From assembly GCF_030372065.1 (NCBI RefSeq), contig NZ_JAUDEA010000007.1, positions 58,939 to 122,938 on the forward strand: a stretch of DNA of 64,000 bases, written 5' to 3'. The translations under genes were made by a program, and so were the position numbers. Every line of letters begins with the position of its first letter. The first letter of the stretch is position 1. Positions 39,510 to 49,157 of the stretch are shown piece after piece. The notes under the pieces were generated by a model that did no database searches, had not been told where the DNA came from, and saw only the letters and a program-made list of their open reading frames with translations. The stretch is from Thermophilibacter provencensis (GTDB taxonomy: Bacteria; Actinomycetota; Coriobacteriia; Coriobacteriales; Atopobiaceae).

Positions 39510-39573
39510 CTCCACTCAGCACGCAAGAGGCCTGCGGGCTATGCTCCGCCTACATGGTCTGAAAGGAGGAGCT

Positions 39574-40641
39574 ATGGGTGATTGCCTGTTGGTCGGCTTT
39601 GAGAGCGCCCGTCAGGTTTGGAGGGGCGTGGGGGAGCGGATCGCGCTCAGCATCCGACCCTCGGAAGGTCGGCGCCCCCTACTCGTGCGCCTGCTCTTTG
39701 AGGATGGGAGGGGCATCGTTATGAGCGAGATGCCCCGGCGCACCAGGGCGACCACCGTCCCCGGTAAGCTTGCCGCCGAGAAGATCAAACTAGTTCGTGC
39801 CGAGTTCGGGCTGACGTCCGAGCCGCTACACATCTGCGTTTCTCGGCAGGCCGGCCGTCGCTTTGCCTCAGACGCAACCTGCCATCTGATGACGGGGTCG
39901 TATCCCATCGGATCGTTTTGCGAGCTTGGCAATGGCGTCCTGGTTGTCTCCCCAGAGCTTGCCTTCATCCAGATGTCGCGCGTGCTAGACCGGGACCTCC
40001 TAATTGCCTATGGGTATGAGCTGTGCGGCTATTACGCGCGGGGGAGGGTGGCCCATACGTTTTGTAACTGCCCGGCGCTGACTTCGGTGGCACGGATATT
40101 AAGGTACCTCAGTCGACTTGAGGAGCTGAGGCTGAATCGGGGCGAGGGGATGCCCTGGGGTCTCGACCGCGCTCGGGAGGCGCTGGCGTACGTGCTCGAC
40201 GGGTCCGCGTCCCCCGAGGAGTCCGTCACCTCAATGGTGCTCACCTTGCCGCGGCGTCGCGGGGGATACGGGCTTGCACCGGGCGCGCTCAACGCGAGGG
40301 TTGGGCTGAGCACCGCCGCTGCTGAGCTCTTTGGGATCGACGAGTTTGTCTGCGATATCTGCTGGGGCGAGAAGCGGCAGGTCGTCGAGTTTCAGGGGTC
40401 GCAGCACAAGCAGCGAAGCAGGCGCTCGTACGACATGAGAAAGAGCAACGTGCTTGGAGCCGACGGCTGGAGGGTCGTCGAGGTGGACCGGTACATGCTC
40501 GAGCGCGGCGCGCTTATGGACGAGGTGGCAAAGTCCGTGGCAAAGGGGCTCGGTCAGCGCTGGAAGAAGCCCGACGGGAAGACGGCAACGCGCCAGCTGA
40601 GGCTGAGAAACAAGCTCATCAAGGACCTGGACGAGGGGTGA
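39574..40641 (+). CDS. Hypothetical protein with a C-terminal nuclease-like (DUF559/PD-(D/E)XK-type) segment
   Basis: 355 residues. No N-terminal family was recognised. Residues about 255-310 read FGIDEFVCDICW, VVEFQGSQHK, then DMRKSNVLGADGWRVVEVD. An acidic residue, an E-x-Q pair and the later RK...LGADGWRVVEV strand resemble DUF559/Vsr-like endonuclease folds, where the usual text is vvEvDGxxH. AAAGGAGG lies 5 bases before ATG 39574. The gene stands between elements C2 (direct) and C3 (inverted), and its upstream DNA is AT-rich, which suggests acquisition. A role in DNA restriction or repair is only a guess. Confidence 0.6.
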   Translation: MGDCLLVGFESARQVWRGVGERIALSIRPSEGRRPLLVRLLFEDGRGIVMSEMPRRTRATTVPGKLAAEKIKLVRAEFGLTSEPLHICVSRQAGRRFASDATCHLMTGSYPIGSFCELGNGVLVVSPELAFIQMSRVLDRDLLIAYGYELCGYYARGRVAHTFCNCPALTSVARILRYLSRLEELRLNRGEGMPWGLDRAREALAYVLDGSASPEESVTSMVLTLPRRRGGYGLAPGALNARVGLSTAAAELFGIDEFVCDICWGEKRQVVEFQGSQHKQRSRRSYDMRKSNVLGADGWRVVEVDRYMLERGALMDEVAKSVAKGLGQRWKKPDGKTATRQLRLRNKLIKDLDEG

Positions 40642-40687
40642 TGCTGGCGGCCTGGCGTCTTGTCGGTGCTGCCCACTGTTCAGAACA

Positions 40688-40896
40688 GGAAGTTTTGCGA
40701 TATGAGGGTGTCCCGCGTCATCCCGGAAGCCGTTTCCGAGAGGTTTGGGCTGGTTTTGGGCAACAAGTTTGATATAGGGGCGAGAAGGATGGGCGTCAAG
40801 CCGAGAAGAACAGTCCTTCTCGCCCGGAAATGACGGGTAGTGGGCAAAAGGTTTGATGTGGAGGAGGGGGGGTGCATCAAACCTTTTGCCCAAAAC
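40688..40896 (-). repeat. Composite repeat C3
   Basis: Minus strand. Block L GTTTTGGGCAAAAGGTTTGA starts at 40896. Its exact partner CATCAAACCTTTTGCCC (17 bp) ends at 40842 after a 16-nt loop. Block R ends TTGTTGCCCAAAACC at 40752, and CTCATATCGCAAAACTTCC ends at 40687. The order matches C1. It lies 85 bp downstream of thrB in that gene's direction. Copies of CTTCTCG occur inside it and between it and thrB. Confidence 0.85.
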
Positions 40897-40980
40897 TTCC
40901 TTTGGGGGCTGGGGCGCGGGGCGCCGGGACGGCGGGAAGAGCAAGAGGGGCGAGAAGGTCGGCGGCGAGAAGGACCGCGG

Positions 40981-41889
40981 CTAGTGCACCTCAACGGTGG
41001 TGCCGAGCGTGTTAGCGGGCAGGGTCTGGAGCCAGTAGCCGGGACACGTTGCGGCGAGCGCGTCGCGTACGGCGCCCGCGTTCTTCTCGCCATCTGCGAC
41101 CGCAATCATGGTAGATCCGGAGCCGGAGATCATGAACGCGCAGGCACCAGCGCCAAGGGCCGCCGCGCGTAGGGCGTCGTAATCCGGGATGAGGCGTGCA
41201 CGGTACGGCTCGTGGAGCTTGTCATGGCAGGCGGCGGCGAGCAGCACTGCGTCGCCGGTCTCGAGCGCGCGCACCACGGCCACGCAGCGACCCATCTGCC
41301 AGACGGCGGTGTCGCGGGAGACCTCGGTGGGAAGGACGCGCCGTGCCTCGGCGGTTCTCACCTCATAGGGCGGTGCAACAGCAACAAAGCGCAGGTTGTC
41401 CGCCACGTCCATGCGCGTCGACGTGGTGGCGTCTCCGTCCACGAACGAGCTCACGAGCCCGCCGAGAAGCGCCGGCGCCACGTTGTCCGGATGTCCCTCG
41501 AGCTTGACGGCGAGCTCGAGCGCGCGCGTGCGGTCAAAGCCCTCGGGCGAGAGCGCCATCGCCGCGCCGATGCCCGCAATCACGCAGGCGGAGCTTGACC
41601 CCAGGCCGCCCGAGAGCGGGATGGGGGAGAGGATGGTTATGTGGAGCGGGCGTGCCTCGATGCCCAGCTCGCGGCAGGCATCGAGATAGCTCTGCCAGAC
41701 GAGGTTGTCCTCGCCGCGGAAGCGCTCCTCGCAGCCCACCACCTCGAGCTTCTCCACGGGCGTCATGAGAAACGTGGCCGTGAGGTCGAGCGCCAGGCCC
41801 AGGCAGTCAAAGCCCACGCCCACGTTCGCACTCGTGGCGGGGACGCGGACGATGACCATGGGCCGCTCGCGGCCGTCGGCCCCGATCAC
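40981..41889 (-). CDS. thrB: Homoserine kinase
   Basis: 302 residues. A GHMP kinase that phosphorylates homoserine in threonine synthesis. ATSANVGVGFDCLGLAL (substrate end), PLSGGLGSSSACVIAG (ATP loop) and the C-terminal AFMISGSGSTMIAV are diagnostic. GTG 41889 overlaps the thrC stop (GTGA), so translation is coupled. Confidence 0.95.
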   Translation of the reverse strand: MIGADGRERPMVIVRVPATSANVGVGFDCLGLALDLTATFLMTPVEKLEVVGCEERFRGEDNLVWQSYLDACRELGIEARPLHITILSPIPLSGGLGSSSACVIAGIGAAMALSPEGFDRTRALELAVKLEGHPDNVAPALLGGLVSSFVDGDATTSTRMDVADNLRFVAVAPPYEVRTAEARRVLPTEVSRDTAVWQMGRCVAVVRALETGDAVLLAAACHDKLHEPYRARLIPDYDALRAAALGAGACAFMISGSGSTMIAVADGEKNAGAVRDALAATCPGYWLQTLPANTLGTTVEVH

Positions 41890-43370
41890 AGGAACACCCG
41901 CGCGCAGGCGCTCTCCACGAAGCCGCCCATGCGCTCGCGGTCACAGACGTCGTCGTGAAGGACCGCATCCGCGCGCAGGCCGGAGAGCTGGGCGGGCGCC
42001 GCGGTGCGCGTCTTGGCCTCGAGGGCGTCCATGCAGGCAAAGCCGTTCATGCCGTCGGTGACCTCACCGAGGGCGGCGAGGACGTCAGCGCAGAACTTGT
42101 AGGGGCTTGCCGTGGAGAGGCACACGCGCTCGGTGCCGTCGGCCGGCAGCGCGTCGAGGACGTGCTTGGCCACGGCGGTGTGCGGGTCAATGAGCACGTC
42201 GAGCTCGCGCCACGTGTCGAAGATCGTCTCGCGGGTGTCCGCGTCGTCCGCGCGCCCGCAGGCAAACGTGGAGCGAATCTCGTCCATCACGCGCTCGGGC
42301 ACCGTGTAGAAGCCCTTCTCGGCGAGGTCGGCCATGAGGGAGGTGACGAGCTCGCAGTCCCCCTTGCTCGCAAAGTAGAGCAGACGCTCCAGGTTGGACG
42401 AGACGAGGATGTCCATGGAGGGCGAGATGGTCTTGTGGAAGTCGCGGCGGCGGTCGTAGGTGCCGGTGGTGAGGAAGTCCGTGAGGACGTCGTTGGCGTT
42501 GGAGGCAACGACAAGCCGGCGGACGGGAAGGCCCATGCGCTTGGCGTAGTAGCCGGCGAGCACATCGCCGAAGTTGCCGGTGGGAACGCAGAAGGTGACC
42601 TCCTCGCCCATGCGCACGACGCCCCGGCGCACGAGCTGGGCGTAGGAGTCAAAGTAGTACGTGACCTGAGGCGCGAGGCGGCCGACGTTGATGGAGTTGG
42701 CGCTCGAGAGCACCACGCCCCGCTCGGCGAGGCGGCTGGCCAGCTCGCGGTCGGCAAAGATGCGCTTGACCTCGCCCTGGCAGTCGTCAAAGGTGCCGCG
42801 TACGGCGCAGACCGCCACGTTGCCGCCGAGCTGCGTGACCATCTGGAGGCGCTGGATGTCAGAGACCTTGCCGTACGGGTAGAAGACGGTGACGCCCGTT
42901 CCCTCAACGCCCGCAAAGCCGTCGAGCGCCGCCTTGCCGGTATCTCCGGAGGTGGCGGTCACCACCATGATCTTGCGGCCGTCCCCGGCGCGCGCCACGC
43001 TCATGAGCTGCGGCAGCATCTGGAGGGCAACGTCCTTGAAGGCGCAGGTGGGGCCGTGGTAGAGCTCGAGCAGCCAATCCGTGCCGAGAGGCGTGAGCGG
43101 GCACACTGCCTCGCTGTCCCACTGGGCGCCGTAGGCGGCGTCCACGCACGAGGCGAGCTCGTCTGCGGTGTAGTCCGGCAGCAGCGTGCCGAGCACGAGG
43201 CGCGCGGTGGCGTGGAAGTCCTGCGCACAGACGTCCTCGAGCGCAAGGCGCGTCTCGCCGAGGGCGTCGGAGACGTAGAGGCCGCCGTCGGGTGCGATTC
43301 CGGCGAGAATAGCTTGCTTGCTTGTTACGGAATCCGCGGCAGAGCGCGTGCTGTGGTAGAACGTGTTCAC
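41886..43370 (-). CDS. thrC: Threonine synthase
   Basis: 494 residues. A PLP enzyme that turns O-phosphohomoserine into threonine. The PLP lysine is K112 in HGPTCAFKDVALQML; VTATSGDTGKAAL and VPTGNFGDVLAGYYAKRMG follow. It is the long form with an N-terminal FYHSTRS region. GTG 43370 follows AAGGAG. Divergent from hom, about 100 bp away. Confidence 0.96.
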   Translation of the reverse strand: MNTFYHSTRSAADSVTSKQAILAGIAPDGGLYVSDALGETRLALEDVCAQDFHATARLVLGTLLPDYTADELASCVDAAYGAQWDSEAVCPLTPLGTDWLLELYHGPTCAFKDVALQMLPQLMSVARAGDGRKIMVVTATSGDTGKAALDGFAGVEGTGVTVFYPYGKVSDIQRLQMVTQLGGNVAVCAVRGTFDDCQGEVKRIFADRELASRLAERGVVLSSANSINVGRLAPQVTYYFDSYAQLVRRGVVRMGEEVTFCVPTGNFGDVLAGYYAKRMGLPVRRLVVASNANDVLTDFLTTGTYDRRRDFHKTISPSMDILVSSNLERLLYFASKGDCELVTSLMADLAEKGFYTVPERVMDEIRSTFACGRADDADTRETIFDTWRELDVLIDPHTAVAKHVLDALPADGTERVCLSTASPYKFCADVLAALGEVTDGMNGFACMDALEAKTRTAAPAQLSGLRADAVLHDDVCDRERMGGFVESACARVFL

Positions 43371-43472
43371 GGGTGCTCCTTGCGTCGAGGGCGTTGCCGT
43401 TTGATGCAAGTATCATAGCCTCCGGGCACGGCACCCCGCCCGATGGACACACACTCGAAAGATTGGACGTCA

Positions 43473-44612
43473 ATGAAGATTGCCCTTCTCGGCTACGGCA
43501 CGGTGGGCCGCGGCGTGGACGAGATCATCTCCGCGCGCGTGCCACAGGTGCAGGTTGCCCGCATCCTCGAGCTGCCCGACCGCCTCACGGGCCCGCGCAT
43601 GACGTCGAGCTATGAGGAGATTCTCGATGACGAGAAGATCGAGCTCGTGGTCGAGTGCATGGGTGGCGTTGAGCCCGCGCGCACTTACATCATGGCCGCC
43701 CTTGCGGCGGGAAAGCACGTCGTGACCTCCAACAAGGCCGTCGTGGCGGCGCACTTTGAAGAGTTCGCTCGTGCGGCTCAGGCCGCCGGCGTGGGCCTCT
43801 ACATCGAGGCCTCCGTGGGCGGCGGCATCCCGTGGATCGCGGGCATCGAGAAGGCGCGCCGCATTGACGAGGTCACGTCCTTCTCGGGCATCATGAACGG
43901 GACGACCAACTACATCGTGGACGCCATGCGCAGGCAGGGCGCCGAGTTTGACGACGTTCTCGCCGAGGCCCAGCGCCTGGGCTACGCCGAGCGCGACCCC
44001 TCCGCGGACATCGACGGCATCGACGTGGCCAACAAGACCATCATCTCGGCCAGCGTGGCCTTTGACGTTGCATGCGAGAAGGACCTCCCGGTGACGGGCA
44101 TCCGCAACCTCACCAAGGCGGACCTCGACCTCTTTGCGAAGCGCGGGCGCACGGTGAAGCTGCTCGGCCGCGGCACGTGTCGTGACGGGCGCTACGCCGT
44201 GGCGGTTGAGCCCGTGGCGGTGGGGGAGGACTCGCTCGAGGCCTGCGTCCCCGGCAACTTCAACCTCGTGACGCTCGACGCTACCACGGTGGGCGAGCTC
44301 AGGTTCTACGGACAGGGCGCCGGCAGCCTGCCCACGGGCAACGCCATCGTCCAGGACGTGCTCGACTGCGCCACGGGCGCGCGGCGGCCGACCTACGACT
44401 TCTCGCGCGAGCTCACGTACGACCCCACGCTGCTGCGGGCGGACTACGTGTTCCGCACCACGGCCGAGCTCGACGGCGAGGAGCCCTTCGGCGAGGGCGC
44501 TTACCTCGTCCGTGACCTCACCGCCGAGGGTGCGCGGGCGATTCTCTCCGAGGCCCTTCTCGCCGACCCCACCTCGTTCATGGCCGCGGTGATGACAAAG
44601 GTGACAGGGTAG
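43473..44612 (+). CDS. hom: Homoserine dehydrogenase, short form ending in a repeat
   Basis: 379 residues. It reduces aspartate semialdehyde to homoserine. Rossmann motif LLGYGTVGRGV, catalytic region GIMNGTTNYI and LAEAQRLGYAERDPSADIDG are clear. The typical C-terminal ACT domain is not recognisable; after DPTLLRADYVFRT comes a short region ending AAVMTKVTG. The last seven codons and the TAG stop are made by repeat B3. ATG 43473 begins the homology; ATG 43443 lacks a binding site. First gene of hom-lysC-asd. Confidence 0.9.
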   Translation: MKIALLGYGTVGRGVDEIISARVPQVQVARILELPDRLTGPRMTSSYEEILDDEKIELVVECMGGVEPARTYIMAALAAGKHVVTSNKAVVAAHFEEFARAAQAAGVGLYIEASVGGGIPWIAGIEKARRIDEVTSFSGIMNGTTNYIVDAMRRQGAEFDDVLAEAQRLGYAERDPSADIDGIDVANKTIISASVAFDVACEKDLPVTGIRNLTKADLDLFAKRGRTVKLLGRGTCRDGRYAVAVEPVAVGEDSLEACVPGNFNLVTLDATTVGELRFYGQGAGSLPTGNAIVQDVLDCATGARRPTYDFSRELTYDPTLLRADYVFRTTAELDGEEPFGEGAYLVRDLTAEGARAILSEALLADPTSFMAAVMTKVTG

Positions 44613-44651
44613 TTTGTCATCATGACAAAGGTGACAGGGTAGTTTGTCATC
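44592..44651 (+). repeat. Family B repeat, copy B3, tandem 30-bp direct repeat
   Basis: A 30-bp unit (ATGACAAAGGTGACAGGGTA plus GTTTGTCATC) occurs twice head to tail at 44592-44621 and 44622-44651, identical. The first copy encodes the end of hom, including its stop. Confidence 0.92.
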
Positions 44652-44699
44652 ATCTGTCAGGTTTGCTCGAGCCGCATCCAGAAAGGATGAGTTCTTCTC

Positions 44700-46031
44700 A
44701 TGATCAAGATCGCAAAGTTCGGCGGGTCCTCCGTCGCCTCCGCCGAGCAGTTTCGCAAGGTCAAGAGCATCGTCGATGCCGACCCCGACCGCCGCTTTGT
44801 GGTGGTCTCCGCCGCGGGCAAGCGCTTCTCGGCGGACAACAAGATCACCGACCTCCTGCTGCTCGTGAACGCCCACATCCAGTACCACGTGGACTGCACC
44901 GCCCTTCTCGCCGACATCGAGCAGCGTTTTGTTGACATTGCCGACGAGCTGGGCCTCAAGTGGCCAGTTCACGAGAAGTTCGAGCTCTTTGCCAAGAACA
45001 TCAAGAAGCACTCGCCCGAGTACGTGGTCTCCCGCGGCGAGTGGTTCACCGCGCATCTCATGGCCGAGTATCTGCAGATGCCCTTTGTGGACGCGGCTGA
45101 CGTGGTGGTCTTTCACCACAACGGCGAGGTGGACATGGAGCGCACCGCCGTACGCCTCAAGGACGTGATGGTGCGCCAGGGCTCGTTTGTGCTGCCCGGC
45201 TTCTACGGTGCCACGGTGGACGGCCAGATCAAGCTCTTCCAGCGCGGCGGCGGCGACATCACGGGAGCCATCCTCGCGCGCTGCATCGACGCCGGGCTCT
45301 ACGAGAACTGGACCGACGTCTCTGGCTTCCTCTCCGCCGACCCGCGCATCGTGGAGAACCCGCGCTCCATCCGCCGCATCACCTTTGACGAGATGCGCGA
45401 GCTCTCCTACATGGGCGCCTCGGTCCTGCAGGAGGAGGCCATCTTCCCGGTGCGCGAGGTCAACATCCCCATCCAGATCAAGAACACCAACCGTCCGCAA
45501 GACGAGGGCACGATCATCCGCGAGAAGGCCCGCGCTGGCGAGGACGAGCACCTCATCACGGGCATTGCCGGCAAACGCGACTTCATCTCGGTCCACGTGA
45601 AGAAGGCGCACATGTCCAACGAGGTCGGCTTTGTGCGCCGCGCGCTCTCCATCCTGGAGCGCTACGGCGTCTCCGTGGAGCACATCCCCACGGGCGTGGA
45701 CTCGTTCTCCGTGGTGGTCAACGGCGCCGACGTGAAGGACTCGATCTACTCCATCGTGGCCGACATCCGCCGCGAGCTCGAGCCGGACGACATCACGATG
45801 GTGGACAAGCTCGCGCTCATCTCCGTGGTTGGCCGCAACATGTCCAAGCGAAGCGGCACCTCGGGCAAGATCTTCGGCGCGCTCGGCGAGGCCGGCATCA
45901 ACATCCGCATGATCACGCAGAGCTCGCAGGAGATCTCGATCATCATGGGCGTCAACAACGAGGACTTTGAGCGCGCTATCCAGGTCATCTACAACCGCTT
46001 CGTCCGCGACGAGATGGTCACCGCCAGCTAG
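44700..46031 (+). CDS. lysC: Aspartate kinase
   Basis: 443 residues. It phosphorylates aspartate, the entry step to lysine, threonine and methionine. KFGGSSVASAEQFRKV at the start, GFYGATVDGQIKLFQRGGGDITGA (nucleotide region) and two C-terminal ACT domains (FISVHVKKAHMSNEVGFV; LISVVGRNMSKRSGTSG) that should give feedback control. The length fits monofunctional enzymes. It follows hom across repeat B3. Confidence 0.96.
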   Translation: MIKIAKFGGSSVASAEQFRKVKSIVDADPDRRFVVVSAAGKRFSADNKITDLLLLVNAHIQYHVDCTALLADIEQRFVDIADELGLKWPVHEKFELFAKNIKKHSPEYVVSRGEWFTAHLMAEYLQMPFVDAADVVVFHHNGEVDMERTAVRLKDVMVRQGSFVLPGFYGATVDGQIKLFQRGGGDITGAILARCIDAGLYENWTDVSGFLSADPRIVENPRSIRRITFDEMRELSYMGASVLQEEAIFPVREVNIPIQIKNTNRPQDEGTIIREKARAGEDEHLITGIAGKRDFISVHVKKAHMSNEVGFVRRALSILERYGVSVEHIPTGVDSFSVVVNGADVKDSIYSIVADIRRELEPDDITMVDKLALISVVGRNMSKRSGTSGKIFGALGEAGINIRMITQSSQEISIIMGVNNEDFERAIQVIYNRFVRDEMVTAS

Positions 46032-46041
46032 TCTGCAATTT

Positions 46042-46078
46042 GGGGACGTGTTATTTCTCTCAGAGAAAGTGGGACAGG
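46042..46078 (+). repeat. Family D repeat, copy D1
   Basis: GGGGACGTG, then palindromic TTTCTCTCAGAGAAA, then GTGGGACAGG, between lysC and asd, 10 bases after the lysC stop. Confidence 0.8.
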
Positions 46079-46112
46079 TTTTGCGAGCCCCGCGCAAGAG
46101 AAAGGAAACGCC

Positions 46113-47123
46113 ATGAGCGAGAAGACCGTTGCCATCCTGGGCGCCACGGGCGTCGTGGGCCAGCAGATGCTCCAGTGCCTCGAGGAGCGCAACTTCCCGG
46201 TGGGCCGCCTCGTGCCGCTGGCATCCGAGCGCTCCGTGGGCAAGCCCGTGACCTTCCGCGGCGAGGACGTGCCGTGCCAGCTTGCCGCGGCAGACGCCTT
46301 TGAGGGCGTTGACATCGTCCTCGGTGCCGCCGACGACGCAACCGCCCGCGCGCTGCTCCCGGAGGCCGTGAAGCGCGGCGCCGTGTGCGTGGACAACTCC
46401 CACGCCTTCCGCCTGGAGCCCGACGTGCCGCTCGTGGTGCCGGAGGTCAACGCCGCGGACATTGCCGCCCATCACGGCATCATCGCCAACCCCAACTGTG
46501 CCACGATCATCGGCCTGGTGCCCGTGTGGCCGCTCCACCAGGCGGCGGGCCTCACGCGGCTCATCGTTTCCACCTACCAGGCCGCGTCCGGCGCGGGCAA
46601 GCCGGGCCTCGACGAGCTCGTACGCGAGATTCGCTGCGTTGCGGCCGGCGAGCCCGTGGGTGAGAGCGCGCCCTTCCAGTACCAGCTCGCGGAGAACCTC
46701 ATCCCGCAGATCGGCGGCTTCAACGAGGAGGGCTACACCTCCGAGGAGATGAAGATGCAAAACGAGGGCCGCAAGATCATGCACCTGCCCGAGCTGCGCG
46801 TTAACTGCACGTGCGTGCGCGTGCCCGTGGTGCGCTCGCACTCCGAGTCCATCACGTGCGAGTTTGAGCGCCCGATCTCCGTTGATGAGGCACGTGCGAT
46901 CCTGGAGGCCGCGCCGGGCGTGAAGGTGGTAGACGATCCCGCAACGAGCCGCTACCCCATGCCGCTCGAGACCTCCGACCAGGACCTCATCTACGTTGGC
47001 CGTCTGCGCCGCGACCTCTCCGCGCCGGAGGGCGTGAGCTCGCTCACGTTCTGGTGCTGCGGCGACCAGATTCGCAAGGGCGCGGCGACAAACGCGGTGC
47101 AGATTGCGGAGTACCTGGTTTAG
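46113..47123 (+). CDS. asd: Aspartate-semialdehyde dehydrogenase
   Basis: 336 residues. It makes aspartate semialdehyde, the substrate of hom. GATGVVGQQML nucleotide loop, catalytic C129 in ANPNCATIIG, and later RVPVVRSHSESI with the active-site histidine. AAAGGAAA precedes the ATG. Third gene after hom and lysC. Confidence 0.96.
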   Translation: MSEKTVAILGATGVVGQQMLQCLEERNFPVGRLVPLASERSVGKPVTFRGEDVPCQLAAADAFEGVDIVLGAADDATARALLPEAVKRGAVCVDNSHAFRLEPDVPLVVPEVNAADIAAHHGIIANPNCATIIGLVPVWPLHQAAGLTRLIVSTYQAASGAGKPGLDELVREIRCVAAGEPVGESAPFQYQLAENLIPQIGGFNEEGYTSEEMKMQNEGRKIMHLPELRVNCTCVRVPVVRSHSESITCEFERPISVDEARAILEAAPGVKVVDDPATSRYPMPLETSDQDLIYVGRLRRDLSAPEGVSSLTFWCCGDQIRKGAATNAVQIAEYLV

Positions 47124-47128
47124 CGCCA

Positions 47129-47175
47129 GGCGAGAAGAACGCGCGGTTGGCGCGGGGTCGAGGTTCTTCTCGGCC
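47129..47175. terminator. Inverted pair of the 12-base motif after asd
   Basis: GGCGAGAAGAAC (47129-47140) and GTTCTTCTCGGCC (47163-47175) pair with one bulge, 5 bases after the asd stop. GC-rich loop, no T run beyond CTTTTG. Confidence 0.5.
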
Positions 47176-47214
47176 CCGCGCTTTTGTCGGCGGTGGACCC
47201 GCGCGAAACTGCTT

Positions 47215-47419
47215 GGTTTTGGGCAAAAGGTTTGATGGCGGAGCCGTCTTTTGAGCCTGACAAGAGCTCGTCCGTCTTCATCAACTGGGCATTTCTCGCG
47301 GCGAGAAGAACCTGGGGCTCTTCTGATGGCTGCCGATATAAAAGGTGTTGCCCAAAACAGGACAGAGTCTCACGAAACAGCCCTCCCGGCTGACGCGCGG
47401 GAGGGCCAAAACCCAAAAG
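47215..47419 (+). repeat. Composite repeat C4
   Basis: Block L GGTTTTGGGCAAAAGGTTTG at 47215, block R AAAGGTGTTGCCCAAAAC ending at 47358 and final GGGCCAAAACCCAAAA ending at 47418. It lies 92 bp after asd, in the direction of asd, and before the convergent peptidase gene. The inverted partner of L is absent, as in C2. Confidence 0.8.
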
Positions 47420-47470
47420 TAGCCATTTTGTACTAGACGAGGCGTGAGAGACGGGGCTCGTGCCCATAGC

Positions 47471-48544
47471 CTAGAAGCTCGCCAGGACCCCCGGGGTCAT
47501 CCGCTCGGCCACGGCCACGGCGATCTCCGCCGCGCTCACGATGTCCGCCGGCGCGCAGACCGAGGTGCCGGCGTGGATGTAGCGGCAGGGGATGCCCGCG
47601 ACCACGCTCGGCACGTCCAGCTGGTGCAGGATGCCGGCGTTGGTGCCGCCGCCCTCGCGCACGGAGGTCTGCGCGGGCAGGCCGCACTCGTTGGCGGCGC
47701 CAAGAACAAAGCGCTGGTAGCGCGGGTTGGTAATCATGCAGACGTCAAAGTAGCGAAACATCGGCCCCTTGCCCAGCGCGGCACCGACCTCGTCCGCGGG
47801 CGTGAAGGTGTCATCCGCCGGGCAGCCCTCAAAGAGGTACGCCGCCGCCGGGGAGAAGTGCCTCGCCGCCGCGGCCACCCCGCGCTCGCCGACCTCCTCC
47901 TGGGCTGAGATCGAGGCCACCACGTCAACGGGCAGGTCGTCGCGGCTGGCGAGCTCGCGCAGCGCCAGGAGCATCGAGCACACGCCCGCGCGGCAGTCGA
48001 ACGCCTTGCCAAATGCCACGCCGCGCTCGGCGTCAAAGGAGAACGCGGTGTCCGGCACAAACGGTTCGCCCATGCCCATGCGGAAGTGCTCGACGGCCTC
48101 CTCGCGCGAACGGGCGCCCACGTCGAGGATCATGCCCGCCTTGCCGGAGGCGCGCTCGGCGTCGGTCCAGAAGTGCGGCGGCTTCACGCCAATGACGCCG
48201 CGCACCCAGGAGCCGTCGGTCGCGCGCACCCACACGCCCTGGCCAGCCAGCGTGCCGGGGGAGAAGTGCCCCAGCTGCACGAAGCTCATGGTGCCGTTGG
48301 AGAGGACGGCCTTGACCATGCCGCCCACCTCGTCGCCGTGAGCGTCCAGCATGAGGACGGGCTTCTTGCCGGTGAAGTTCTTGGGGGCGATGAGACCGTC
48401 GCGCAGCGTGTTCTCGTCAAAGGTTGCCCAGCCCGCGCAGAACTCGCGCGCCACGGCCAGCGTCTCGTCCTCAAATCCGGACGGTGCCTTCGCGTTGGAG
48501 AGCGCGCCGAGAAGTGCCGCGAGCTCGTCGTTGCTGACGTTCAT
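47471..48544 (-). CDS. M42-family metallo-aminopeptidase (glutamyl aminopeptidase/endoglucanase type)
   Basis: 357 residues. Metal and catalytic motifs LDAHGDEVGGMV, FDCRAGVCSML, SAQEEVGERGVAAAA and REGGGTNAGILHQ, with a C-terminal YIHAGTSVC in place of the usual YMHS. M42 enzymes form large tetrahedral complexes that trim peptides. The start at 48544 follows AAAGGAC. A -10-like TATACT lies upstream at about 48578-48573 on this strand. Confidence 0.88.
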   Translation of the reverse strand: MNVSNDELAALLGALSNAKAPSGFEDETLAVAREFCAGWATFDENTLRDGLIAPKNFTGKKPVLMLDAHGDEVGGMVKAVLSNGTMSFVQLGHFSPGTLAGQGVWVRATDGSWVRGVIGVKPPHFWTDAERASGKAGMILDVGARSREEAVEHFRMGMGEPFVPDTAFSFDAERGVAFGKAFDCRAGVCSMLLALRELASRDDLPVDVVASISAQEEVGERGVAAAARHFSPAAAYLFEGCPADDTFTPADEVGAALGKGPMFRYFDVCMITNPRYQRFVLGAANECGLPAQTSVREGGGTNAGILHQLDVPSVVAGIPCRYIHAGTSVCAPADIVSAAEIAVAVAERMTPGVLASF

Positions 48545-48594
48545 GGAAGTCCTTTCGTCGGTTTTACCCGTGACAGTATAGCCCGCTGCGTTGA

Positions 48595-48732
48595 CCTTGG
48601 TCGTGTGACACTATCTTGTCAGATGAGAAGAGCTTGCGCGCGAAGAAGCTCTTCAACGAGATGGACGATGTTGATGTGTGCTACGACGTGGTAGACAGTT
48701 TTGAGAAGCTGCTGGGAGTGGTGAGGGAGTAA
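48595..48732 (+). pseudogene. 3' remnant of an unknown gene
   Basis: The frame opens just after TGA 48592-48594 and ends at TAA 48730-48732. It encodes LSDEKSLRAKKLFNEMDDVD then VCYDVVDSFEKLLGVVRE, protein-like helical sequence without a start or ribosome site. The next ATG is 6 bases downstream, as in an operon, so this looks like the tail of a deleted gene. The family was not recognised. Confidence 0.4.
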
Positions 48733-48738
48733 GTAATC

Positions 48739-49157
48739 ATGGCTATTTGCGTGGAAATCAAGGATGCGCTGGAGCATGGTCAATGGCGAGCAAAGGACCC
48801 CACTGTTCATCCGGGGGTGATGATTGCTGCGGTAAACGCGACATTTAGTTACAGACGAAGCGAAATAGATGCCGACCGCTTACCGACAATTATATCGGCC
48901 GAACTCCACACAACGGATGACGTGCAGTGGGAGCCAAATAGCTGTAGTTCAGACAAGAGCTGGGGCTATCAATCTTTGGCAATTCGGGCAGAGGTGACGA
49001 GAAGCCGACAAGGTTATCCATATCTTTCTCTGCAAAAACAATCGATCAACAATTCGTAGATGGCAATGAAATAACGCTGACCATTCGTTGTCGGCGGCTT
49101 GCGGCTCCAGAGCAGTTTCATTTTGTGCGATCTGAAGGAGAATGGCAGAGTGAATAA
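48739..49157 (+). pseudogene. Frameshifted hypothetical gene in an AT-richer island
   Basis: The first frame starts at ATG 48739 after GAGGGAG and reads MAICVEIKDALEHGQWRAKD ... SWGYQSLAIRAE. At about 48991-48999 it loses protein-like character. Another frame there continues coherently (DEKPTRLSISFSAKTIDQ ... GNEITLTIRCRRLAAPEQFH) to TAA 49155-49157. If unshifted, the product would be about 139 residues; the intact first frame gives 106. Base composition is clearly more AT-rich than neighbours, which suggests transfer. No family recognised. Confidence 0.5.
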